Assembly: GCA_022826945.1 (NCBI GenBank) | Contig: JAJDTY010000073.1 | Location: 372,001-436,000, forward strand | Length of the DNA: 64,000 nucleotides | Reading direction: 5' to 3' | Source: Candidatus Binatia bacterium | GTDB lineage: Bacteria > Desulfobacterota > Binatia > Bin18 | The notes under the pieces: model-generated | Database searches by the model: none | The model's input: the letters and a program-made list of their open reading frames with translations, nothing else | What the model was told of the DNA's origin: nothing | Position numbers and translations under genes: made by a program | Part shown: positions 56,694 to 64,000 of the stretch, one piece after another | Layout: every line of letters begins with the position of its first letter | How positions within the stretch are numbered: the stretch's first letter is position 1

Positions 56694-57527
56694 GGTCCGG
56701 AATCATAACCAATAGAGGACGATGGCAGCGAGGGTGACCGTGGCCAAGTAGTTCTGCGCGAGTTTATCGTAGCGGGTGGCGAGGCGGCGCCAGTCCTTGA
56801 GGCGGCAGAAGGTGCGTTCAATACCATTGCGCTCCCGGTAGGCGACCGGGTCGAAGGGATGTTTGCGTTTGCGCGTCGGGTTGTTGGGGATGACCGGCTG
56901 ACAGCCCCGGCGCCACAGTAAGGCACGCAACGCATCACTGTCAGAGGCCGTATCGACCAGACAACGCTTCGGGGTCATATCAGCCACCAAGTCGGCGCCG
57001 ACCGGGGCGTCCCCGCGATGGCCTGGGCGGACGAGCAGCCGCCGCGGCCGGCCGTATTCATCGACGGCGGCATGGATTTTCGTCGTGCGGCCCCCCCGCG
57101 ACCGGCCAATCGCCTGCTGGTCCGCCCCCCTTTTCCCCCCGCCGCTGACCGATGCGCCTTGACGGGCGTCGCATCCAACATCAGCACCACGGGCGGCCCG
57201 CCGCGGCCACCTCCGTGAAGACCCGCTCCCAGATGCCTTTGCGCGCCCAGCGCACGAACCGATTGTACAACGTCTTGTAGGGCCCATAGCCGGGCGGTGC
57301 ATCGCGCCACCGACAGCCACTCTGTCACACGCGGATGATCCCGGAAATGACCCGCCGGTCGTCCACTCGCGGGACCCCCCGCACCTTGGTCGGCAACAGC
57401 GGCTGGAGCCGCGCGCATTGCTCCTCAGATAACCAAAACGGATTGCTCATCGCCTCTGCCCTCCAAAGTGAAGGGAGAACGAATCACAGCCCGCTTGCAA
57501 GGAAAATCCCCGTTATGAGTCCTGATC
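56694..57527 (-). mobile_element. IS5-family (IS427-like) insertion sequence, decayed, flanked by CTAG
   Basis: Terminal inverted repeats GGTCCGGAATCATAAC / GATCAGGACTCATAAC with CTAG directly outside both ends (56690-56693 and 57528-57531); DDE transposase pieces inside. Confidence 0.85.
56703..57450 (-). pseudogene. IS5-family transposase, broken across three frames
   Basis: MSNPFWLSEEQCARLQPLLPTKVRGVPRVDDRRVISGIIRV*QSGCRWRDAPPGYGPYKTLYNRFVRWARKGIWERVF (in-frame TGA), then VVLMLDATPVKAHRSAAGGKGG in another frame, then QQAIGRSRGGRTTKIHAAVDEYGRPRRLLVRPGHRGDAP...RNGIERTFCRLKDWRRLATRYDKLAQNYLATVTLAAI in the third. Confidence 0.85.
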
Positions 57528-57722
57528 CTAGTGTGCTGGAATTGAAGTTCGTGGCAGAAGTGGTGCTCGCCCCGGTGACAGAAGCGTTTGACCGCCGCAC
57601 GGATAGCGGCGGCGGACTGCGGCCCTGTGAAGGGGTTCGCCACGGCCCAGCAGAAAACCCTCCTGACAGCCAACGCTGAGGGCCATTCTCTAATGAGCTG
57701 TACTTCAGTTCCAGCACACTAG
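57528..57722. repeat. MITE-like element with 21-bp near-perfect terminal inverted repeats
   Basis: CTAGTGTGCTGGAATTGAAGT (57528-57548) and ACTTCAGTTCCAGCACACTAG (57702-57722), 20/21 complementary; no coherent ORF inside. Confidence 0.75.
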
Positions 57723-57830
57723 CGCGCGATGCGAGTGAGTAGTCGCTCGGTGGAGGTTATGAGAATTTGCCTGACGGGGAAGCGTCCAGCCGGGACATTG
57801 CGGACCGTCTGGACGCTTCCACCCGAAGGA

Positions 57831-58700
57831 TTATTCAAAGGATTCATCGCACGCAGCGATGGTTTCAGGGTCGGTAGCAAGTTGATCTTCCCACTCGCGG
57901 GTCTGGAACCAATAGTGGCTGCGCTGGTCGAGCCAGCCGCTCGCCTTGTTGGCCTCGATCCAGGTATTGAAGAAATTTAAGGTATCGAGGTCTCCTTTCC
58001 GCACGGCGACCGCTCCCACTTCCGAGGCAAACGGCTCCTCGAAGGGCAGGCGCAGAGTCTCCGGGTTGGCTTCAACCCACGTGGTCCGAGTCGTCGCGAA
58101 CGCTGCCGCAGCATGGGCGTCACCGGCGACGACTGCATCGCGGACAGCGGTGTCGGAATCAAAGAGCAGGAGCATAGCATCAGGAAAGGCACTCTCGACA
58201 AAACGCACGGACGATGCTCCCCGACGGGTCGCAATCGTGACATCGGAACTGTTAAAATCCGCCAGCGTTTCCATGTTTGCGGTTTGCTCCGTATTCGCCA
58301 CCAGGTAGACATCGCTGGAGTTGTACGTTGATGTGAAATTGACCCGGAGATTGCGTTCCGGAAGGGTCGTCATCCCGCTGATAATGACGTCAAACTCCTC
58401 GGCGATCAGTTCCGAGATGATGTAGTTCCAGTTCGTCGGGACAAATTCGATTCCAACCCCCATGTCCGCGGCCACTCTTTTCGCGACATCGATCTCGAAG
58501 CCGATCAGCTCACCGTCCGCATTGCAGGCCGACCAGGGTTCGAACAGACCGAGACCAACTCTCAGCGTCCCACGGTCCTGGACCTCCTCGATGACGCTGT
58601 CAAAAGCCCACCACGGGAAAAACTCGGCTGTCGCGCGAGAGTTGAAACCGCCAATCAGGACAGTAACGACCAGACCACACAATACGTGCTTTGTTCGCAT
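57831..58700 (-). CDS. Family 3 extracellular solute-binding protein (amino-acid ABC-type)
   Basis: Signal peptide; VQDRGTLRVGLGLFEPWSACNADGELIGFEIDVAKRVAADMGVGIEFVPTNWNYIISELIAEEFDVIISGMTTLPERNLRVNFTSTY. Confidence 0.92.
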   Translation of the reverse strand: MRTKHVLCGLVVTVLIGGFNSRATAEFFPWWAFDSVIEEVQDRGTLRVGLGLFEPWSACNADGELIGFEIDVAKRVAADMGVGIEFVPTNWNYIISELIAEEFDVIISGMTTLPERNLRVNFTSTYNSSDVYLVANTEQTANMETLADFNSSDVTIATRRGASSVRFVESAFPDAMLLLFDSDTAVRDAVVAGDAHAAAAFATTRTTWVEANPETLRLPFEEPFASEVGAVAVRKGDLDTLNFFNTWIEANKASGWLDQRSHYWFQTREWEDQLATDPETIAACDESFE

Positions 58701-58845
58701 GGGACACCTCCTTTGAAGATTCGCTTTGAGGATTCGCTCCTCTCAGTACCTAGCACACGTGACTGAATTTTCACAATCTGAATGTATGTAGGTACTGTCC
58801 TAAGTAGGCAGTTGACTGCCTAAGTGAGGCAGTGTGTAGGAATAA

Positions 58846-59436
58846 TCAGTTTTCAACATCCTTTATCCAGCCTTTCTCTTTGAGATATGCCGCCTCCATT
58901 ATAGCAGGCATCTGCTCTTCTATTATAATGCGTTCCACCTCATGATCATCTTTTGGGTTCAGGCTATTAACCCACTCCTCAATTTCGTTCAACTTTGTCT
59001 CGTAGTCTTGTTGATTCTTTTCGTGCATTCGGCTTTGATCATCAAGTATTTCCAATTGTCTTGCAAAACAGCTATCCTCGTCATGGCATACATCCTCCCC
59101 ATTCTGTTTTCGGAAATTAATAGTGTGAACTTTCACTTGAAGCTCACGAAGTGAGTCTATACCAACATATCGCATGATGTATTCTAACAGTGCTTTATCG
59201 GATTTCTCGTAAATCTCTCGCACTTGACGCCCTAACACGATCCTCCAGAGTTCCCTATTGATGAGCTTCTTAATTTGTTCCTCGCTCCCCTCGATTGCTC
59301 TAAGCTTCTTGAGTTCTTCAACAACCTCCCTCCCGCTTTGTTCCTTGCTTTCCTCAACTGGCTCATCCTCTGTCCACCCAGGGACACTAATGAGTAATGC
59401 CACGACCAGACCTGCCGCGATCCAGAGAGCAGGCAT
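58846..59436 (-). CDS. Predicted secreted, charged helical protein of unknown function
   Basis: MPALWIAAGLVVALLISVPGWTED signal peptide followed by a 170-aa E/K-rich helical domain; no family recognised. Confidence 0.65.
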   Translation of the reverse strand: MPALWIAAGLVVALLISVPGWTEDEPVEESKEQSGREVVEELKKLRAIEGSEEQIKKLINRELWRIVLGRQVREIYEKSDKALLEYIMRYVGIDSLRELQVKVHTINFRKQNGEDVCHDEDSCFARQLEILDDQSRMHEKNQQDYETKLNEIEEWVNSLNPKDDHEVERIIIEEQMPAIMEAAYLKEKGWIKDVEN

Positions 59437-59723
59437 ACGTCACCTCTCTTTCCGTGTGTTGCAGGATCAAACAAGCAGAAAGGGGTCGGAAGCGACAGGT
59501 GCGAGAGGCGAGGGGGCAGCCGCTGCCCGGCTGATCCAGGTTGCTGAGCCGTGTCTTCATCGCGCAAATGTACTGCGAGGTCTTGCCTATTCGAGTGTAC
59601 GGGCCATGACTCCCAAACAACTAGACTCTGTTGTATTCGGCGAGTGACCTGACATGCGGATCACTTGCACGATGAAGACGGACCTAGAATAGAGAAGAAG
59701 CAACTGAGGCGTCAAGCGTAGCT

Positions 59724-59963
59724 TCAGGCTGCCTTGTTACTTTTCGCAGGGCGGAGCGACCCCTGTTTATCGATATGCTCCAGCAGCTTCATGAGCGTAG
59801 CTCGCGTATTCTCCTCAAGATCGTCCTTATTGTTAGACACATGGATATGAATACCATATGCTTCCCAGGCATGGTCTTCCGTATAGACGAAGCACACCTC
59901 AACCGACCCTTGCTTACCGCTAATTGGACAAAAACTCTCTTGCTGTGTTGGAGGATTACTCAT
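59724..59963 (-). CDS. Small uncharacterised protein (79 aa)
   Basis: MSNPPTQQESFCPISGKQGSVEVCFVYTEDHAWEAYGIHIHVSNNKDDLEENTRATLMKLLEHIDKQGSL; SD GAGGT 5 nt before the ATG. Confidence 0.6.
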   Translation of the reverse strand: MSNPPTQQESFCPISGKQGSVEVCFVYTEDHAWEAYGIHIHVSNNKDDLEENTRATLMKLLEHIDKQGSLRPAKSNKAA

Positions 59964-60153
59964 GCCTTACCTCATTTCTCAGGACTCACAGAATGAAACC
60001 TGGACCTGGAAGTTAGTGGTTGATGGTACTCATGAAATTGCTAGGGCCTCATCCCCATTCCCAACTGAAGAAGCTTGTCGTGAAGGCATTGAACAGGTCA
60101 GGCGCGAGACAAGAACGGCGCTAGTGCAATATGAGGGAGAGACACCCACTTAG
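59962..60153 (+). CDS. Small protein (63 aa), weakly DUF1508/YegP-like
   Basis: TWKLVVDGTHEIARASSPFPTEEACREGIEQVRRETRTALV; SD GGAGG ending 7 nt before the ATG; the stop lies in the cassette's right iteron array. Confidence 0.6.
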   Translation: MPYLISQDSQNETWTWKLVVDGTHEIARASSPFPTEEACREGIEQVRRETRTALVQYEGETPT

Positions 60154-60211
60154 GCAGTTGTCTCGTGACTTAGGCAGTGGAGCACTCACTTAGGCAAGTA
60201 CTTGTATGTAT

Positions 60212-60654
60212 GGTAGTGTCTCACTTTGAAAATTGCCGATCCATCAACACGCGCCAGTCCTCCGTCCTCCCTTGTCATCGTTGTCAGACTGCCCGGGGTT
60301 CCGACTCCTGCACTCGCTTCCTCGGGCCGCGAGGCCTCCGCTCCCCGGCGCGATCCTGGCTCGCGCGGTCCAGGAACTCTCTTGACACGATTGCCAGTCC
60401 GGCTGTCTCCCCCAAAAATGTGCCCGGTCCCATACCCGAGGCTCGGCATACCCCTGGGCCTCCGCTCCTGGGCTCATCCCCCGGGCCGTATCTGGCCGCC
60501 CCCGCCTCGGGGCCGGGCGCTCCCACTTCTGTCTTCACTCCCGGCATGGTCACTCAAGGCTGGGGCGCAACGCAATTCTCATAGAAGGCGTTCGGCTGTG
60601 AGGGGCTGGTGTGACAAACACACAGAAGGAAGAAATGTAAAGGGAGACACTACC
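60212..60654. repeat. Short inverted-repeat-bounded element (MITE-like or IS remnant)
   Basis: GGTAGTGTCTCACTTTGAAA at 60212 and its inverted counterpart TGTAAAGGGAGACACTACC ending at 60654; GGTAGTGTCTC is perfect on both sides; no convincing ORF. Confidence 0.55.
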
Positions 60655-60831
60655 GTGTGCGTTATCTGCATCTGCCGCTCTGCAAGGCTTGGCCAGAGCA
60701 TTTTCAGGTTATCGACCGACTGTCTCAGGCGAGGTCTGGTCGAAGGCAGAGAACAGCGCTAGTATTGGCTCATATTCACTGAGACGTTCGCAAACCGGCC
60801 CACTATGGCCAAACGAAAAAGGGGGTGCAGT

Positions 60832-62028
60832 GTGAGTGCGCTGGATCATATTCGAATACTCGATTTAACCCAATTTGAGGCTGGCCCTTCGTGTACTGAA
60901 ATTTTGGCCTTTCTTGGTGCGGACGTGGTGAAGGTCGAGCCACCCAAAGGAGGGGACCAAGGTCGGTATCTTATTACCGATAAACCGGGACTCGATTCGC
61001 CCTATTTCCTCTTGTTGAACGCCAGCAAAAAAAGCATCAGCATCAATCTCAAAAGCGAAAAAGGGATGAGCCTCTTTAAGCAACTCGTGCCGCATTTTGA
61101 CGTCCTGGTCGAGAATTACGGCCCCGGCGCCATCGCCAATCTGGGTCTGGGATATGACGTTGTCTCGGCAATCAATCCGCGGATCGTCTATGCTCAGGTC
61201 AAAGGGTTTGGAACCTACGGTCCATATTCTGGATTCAAGAGCTTTGACATGATTGCGCAGGCCACCGGTGGAGCCATGAGTGTCACGGGCACTCAGGACA
61301 CGCCACCGCTTCGTCCCGGTCCGACCATAGGCGATACCGGAACCGGAATCCACTGCGCCGTTGGCATTCTCTCGGCCCTGCTCCAGCGCGAGAAAACCGG
61401 TACGGGTCAGCGGGTCGAAGTGGCCATGCAGGATGCGGTAGTGAATCTGACCCGCATTGGCATGATGAGTCATTATTACGGCAGCGTCCCAGCACAACGC
61501 TCGGGCAATCGGCTCGCGGCCATGGCCCCAACCGATCTCTACCCATGCGCGCCAGGTGGTCCCAACGACTATGCCTACATTATTAACACCACCCCGGCGA
61601 TGTGGGAGGGAACCCTGACAACCATCGGACGCGCGGACCTCATCAACGATCCACGTTTTTGCGACCAGAAGAGTCGTAATGAACACTTTGATGAAGTGTT
61701 TGCCATCATTGCGGACTGGACCAAACAGCGCGACAAATTTGCGGTTATGGAAGCCTTTGGCAAGGTGGGGGTGCCGTGTGGAGCCGTGCTCGACAGCGGC
61801 GATATCCTCGCCAACGAACACCTCAAAGAGCGCGGCATGATTACCACCGTCGAGCATCCGACGCGTGGGTGTTTCACTATGCCGGGCTGCGCGGTCCAGA
61901 TGTCAGATTCTCCGGCCGAGGTTCATCCCGCTCCGCTCTTGGGGCAGCATAACGCCGATATTCTCGGCTCCCTGCTGGGTCTGACTGAAGGCGATTTGGC
62001 CGGACTCAAGGACGACGGCATTATCTAG
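60832..62028 (+). CDS. CaiB/BaiF-type CoA transferase (family III)
   Basis: LDHIRILDLTQFEAGPSCTEILAFLGADVVKVEPPKGGDQGR; VLVENYGPGAIANLGLGYDVVSAINPRIVYAQVKGFGTYGPY. ORF opens with ATG at 60805; a GTG at 60832 also fits. Confidence 0.95.
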   Translation: MSALDHIRILDLTQFEAGPSCTEILAFLGADVVKVEPPKGGDQGRYLITDKPGLDSPYFLLLNASKKSISINLKSEKGMSLFKQLVPHFDVLVENYGPGAIANLGLGYDVVSAINPRIVYAQVKGFGTYGPYSGFKSFDMIAQATGGAMSVTGTQDTPPLRPGPTIGDTGTGIHCAVGILSALLQREKTGTGQRVEVAMQDAVVNLTRIGMMSHYYGSVPAQRSGNRLAAMAPTDLYPCAPGGPNDYAYIINTTPAMWEGTLTTIGRADLINDPRFCDQKSRNEHFDEVFAIIADWTKQRDKFAVMEAFGKVGVPCGAVLDSGDILANEHLKERGMITTVEHPTRGCFTMPGCAVQMSDSPAEVHPAPLLGQHNADILGSLLGLTEGDLAGLKDDGII

Positions 62029-62112
62029 TCGGTGACCCCGTTCCTCAAGAGAGGTACCCTTGCGGCTCCGCCCCAAAGCTGACACAAAAAAGAGCCGTAT
62101 AGGAGGACAGGC

Positions 62113-64000
62113 ATGGAAGAGGTCACCAGAGAAATTTTGTGGAATATCTCACTGACGGGCAAGGTCGTGATGTATGTCCTCCTGTTCACGACCTTCTTTG
62201 GTGCACCGCTCTATCTCGCCTACGAATGGTGGAATCGGATTAAACACGGGTCTGCGACGACGCGGATTGATAATATTCCAGAGCGGACCAAACTGTTTCT
62301 CCTCGAAGCCTTTGGGCAGGGGAACGTCGTGCAGGAAAAGCCGGGTGGCCTCTACCATCTGACGCTGTTTGTCGCTTTCTTTGGCCTGTTCATTGGGACT
62401 GGGTTGGTCACCCTTGAGCATGACACGCCCATGCACTTCTATTTTGGCGCTTTCTACAAAGTCTATAAATTGGTCCTCGATACCTGCGGGGTGTTGCTCA
62501 TTGCCGCCTGCGGATTGTTTCTGTATCGCCGCTACGTCCAGCAGCCAGCGGCCCACGCCGGTCCGGCTCAAGAAAAAATGGTTGATAATTTCGAGAACCG
62601 CGTCGGCTATGGCCTGCCGTTAGTGCTCATCCTGCTCATTGGCGTGACCGGCCTCATGCTTGAGGGGGTACGTATTCATACCAACCCCGCGAGTCATCCG
62701 GGCTGGGCCTATGCCGGGATGGCGTTTGCCGGTGTTTTTGCCCTGGCCGATGCAGGAGAAGGTACGCATCAAATCGTATGGTGGGTGCACCTGCTCATTA
62801 TCACCGCATTTTTCGGCCTGATTCCGTTTACCAAGATGCGGCATATATTCCTGGCACCGGTCAATATCTTCTTCAGCAATCTGAAACCACGCGGCCATCT
62901 GGAGCCGATTACCGACTTTGAAACTGCAGAGACCTTCGGCGTCTCACAGGTTGAGGAGTATAGCTGGAAACAACTGCTCGACATGGCGTCCTGCCTTGAA
63001 TGCGGACGCTGTACGCTCAACTGTCCCACGGTCAATACGGATAAGCCGCTGAATCCCAAAAAACTGGTCATGGTTCAACGTGAGCATCTCATCCAAAAGA
63101 CGCCCTTCCTCTTGCAGCTTGCTGCGGTCAAGGCGCAGAACGCGCAAAACGGCGAGCAGGTTGAGCTGCCGGTCTGGGAGGGGGCGGATATGGTTACCGA
63201 GGTGGCGACCGAAGATGTCATCTGGGGCTGTACGACGTGTGGTTGGTGTGAGGAGGGCTGTCCGGTCAATATCGAACATATTCAGCGGATTGTGGACATG
63301 CGGCGCTACGATGTGATGATGGAAGCACGGTTTCCACAAGAAGTGGTCAACGTCTTCAAAGGCTTGGAAACCAATTCCAACCCGTGGAATCTGGGGTTTG
63401 ACAAACGCGCGGATTGGGCGGCTGGTCTGGGTGTGAAGACCCTGGCCGAAGACCCCGAAGCCGATGTGCTGTATTGGGTTGGCTGCGCCGGTTCGTTCGA
63501 TGAACGCAACCAAAAAGTCTCCACCGCCATGGTCAACATCTTACAGAAGGCTGGCGTGCGCTTTGCCATTCTGGGTAAAGAGGAAGGCTGTACGGGTGAT
63601 CCGGCGCGGCGCTTGGGCAACGAATATCTTTACAGCATGCTGGCTGAGCAAAATGTCCAGACCTTGAATGGCTATAACGTCAAGGAAGTGATTACCCAGT
63701 GTCCGCACTGCTTCCATACGATTGCCAACGAATATCCGGACCTGGGCGGGAACTACAAAGTCTACCACAGCTCGGAGTATATCGAGGAGTTGGTCAAGCG
63801 AGACAAGATCAACCCGCGCATCCTGAATGAACAGAACACCACCTTCCACGACCCCTGCTATTTGAGTCGTCACAATGGTCGCTATGCGCCGCCTCGGGAG
63901 GCGTTGCGGGCCATTCCAGGTATTAAGCTTAATGATATCGAGCAGTCGAAAAACCGTACCTTCTGTTGTGGTGCTGGTGGTGGCTCGGTCTGGAAAGAAG
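62113..64000 (+). CDS. HdrD/GlpC-like Fe-S oxidoreductase fused to NarI-like membrane domain (runs off right edge)
   Basis: MEEVTREILWNISLTGKVVMYVLLFTTFFG..., several TM helices, CLECGRCTLNCP and CTTCGWCEEGCP 4Fe-4S motifs, CCG domains (CPHCFHTIANEYP; FHDPCYLSRHNGRY; CCGAGGG). Missing from the ORF track because it has no stop in the window. Confidence 0.93.
   Translation, partial: MEEVTREILWNISLTGKVVMYVLLFTTFFGAPLYLAYEWWNRIKHGSATTRIDNIPERTKLFLLEAFGQGNVVQEKPGGLYHLTLFVAFFGLFIGTGLVTLEHDTPMHFYFGAFYKVYKLVLDTCGVLLIAACGLFLYRRYVQQPAAHAGPAQEKMVDNFENRVGYGLPLVLILLIGVTGLMLEGVRIHTNPASHPGWAYAGMAFAGVFALADAGEGTHQIVWWVHLLIITAFFGLIPFTKMRHIFLAPVNIFFSNLKPRGHLEPITDFETAETFGVSQVEEYSWKQLLDMASCLECGRCTLNCPTVNTDKPLNPKKLVMVQREHLIQKTPFLLQLAAVKAQNAQNGEQVELPVWEGADMVTEVATEDVIWGCTTCGWCEEGCPVNIEHIQRIVDMRRYDVMMEARFPQEVVNVFKGLETNSNPWNLGFDKRADWAAGLGVKTLAEDPEADVLYWVGCAGSFDERNQKVSTAMVNILQKAGVRFAILGKEEGCTGDPARRLGNEYLYSMLAEQNVQTLNGYNVKEVITQCPHCFHTIANEYPDLGGNYKVYHSSEYIEELVKRDKINPRILNEQNTTFHDPCYLSRHNGRYAPPREALRAIPGIKLNDIEQSKNRTFCCGAGGGSVWKE

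Larger units (their letters stand above)
58782..60211. mobile_element. Candidate transposase-less cassette bounded by iteron-bearing inverted repeats
   Basis: Left end TGTAGGTACTGTCCTAAGTAGGCAGTTGACTGCCTAAGT (58787-58825); reverse complement of the right end TACAAGTACTTGCCTAAGTGAGTGCTCCACTGCCTAAGT. The CCTAAGT boxes sit at the same spacing in both; a third box lies at the right end. Confidence 0.55.

Noticed and set aside
58787-58835. The CCTAAGT boxes as a CRISPR-like or tandem repeat
   Set aside because: Only two to three boxes per end and inverted relative to the other end 1.4 kb away; pattern fits mobile-element termini better.
59387-59620. 77-aa minus ORF (MKTRLSNLDQPGSGCPL...)
   Set aside because: Overlaps the start of the 58846-59436 CDS in another frame; no start/RBS or family support, though the sequence might be a conserved non-coding piece.
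59258-59647. 129-aa plus-strand ORF in the cassette
   Set aside because: Largely antisense to the secreted protein gene's 5' end; Ser/Arg-rich with no domain character.
59724-60153. Reading the two head-to-head small genes as a toxin-antitoxin pair
   Set aside because: Divergent, not co-operonic, and neither product shows a toxin or antitoxin fold I recognise; kept only as an unusual arrangement.
60226-60762. 178-aa plus-strand ORF in the GC-rich region
   Set aside because: Low-complexity P/R/S translation, several overlapping frames of similar length, lies inside an inverted-repeat element; probably non-coding.
60865-61857. 330-aa minus-strand ORF
   Set aside because: Fully antisense to the CoA transferase, which has clear family motifs; the antisense product resembles no protein family.

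Overview
This 64 kb window looks like bacterial chromosome with high coding density and fairly high GC. I infer a Gram-negative, delta-proteobacterial, Binatota or Tectomicrobia-like genome, but taxonomy cannot be settled from here. From 1 to about 56 kb it is mostly conserved housekeeping operons. On the minus strand these are lepB-lepA with sugar-nucleotide enzymes; mtnP, rlmN and ndk; mdh-sucC-sucD; rpsB-tsf-pyrH-frr-uppS-cdsA-rseP; rho; ribF-rluD; and tolQ-tolR-tolA-tolB-pal-cpoB. On the plus strand they are gap-tpiA-secG, an M16 protease, prmA, rsmE and gshB. There are also tRNA-Leu(GAG), tRNA-Phe(GAA), an SSF/DUF4212 symporter pair, an HtrA protease, ispH and a class III ADH. The accessory region is about 56.2-60.8 kb. 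It contains a frameshifted DUF4124-like gene, a decayed IS5-family element with CTAG flanks, and an adjacent roughly 195-bp MITE-like element. It also contains an orphan solute-binding protein and a roughly 1.43-kb cassette bounded by inverted repeats that carry iteron-like CCTAAGT motifs. That cassette has no transposase and encodes three uncharacterised small ORFs. Two of them start head-to-head on a single shared CATG. A further short inverted-repeat element abuts the cassette. This cassette is the best candidate here for something undescribed. All family assignments come from reading the translated ORFs; no database search was run.
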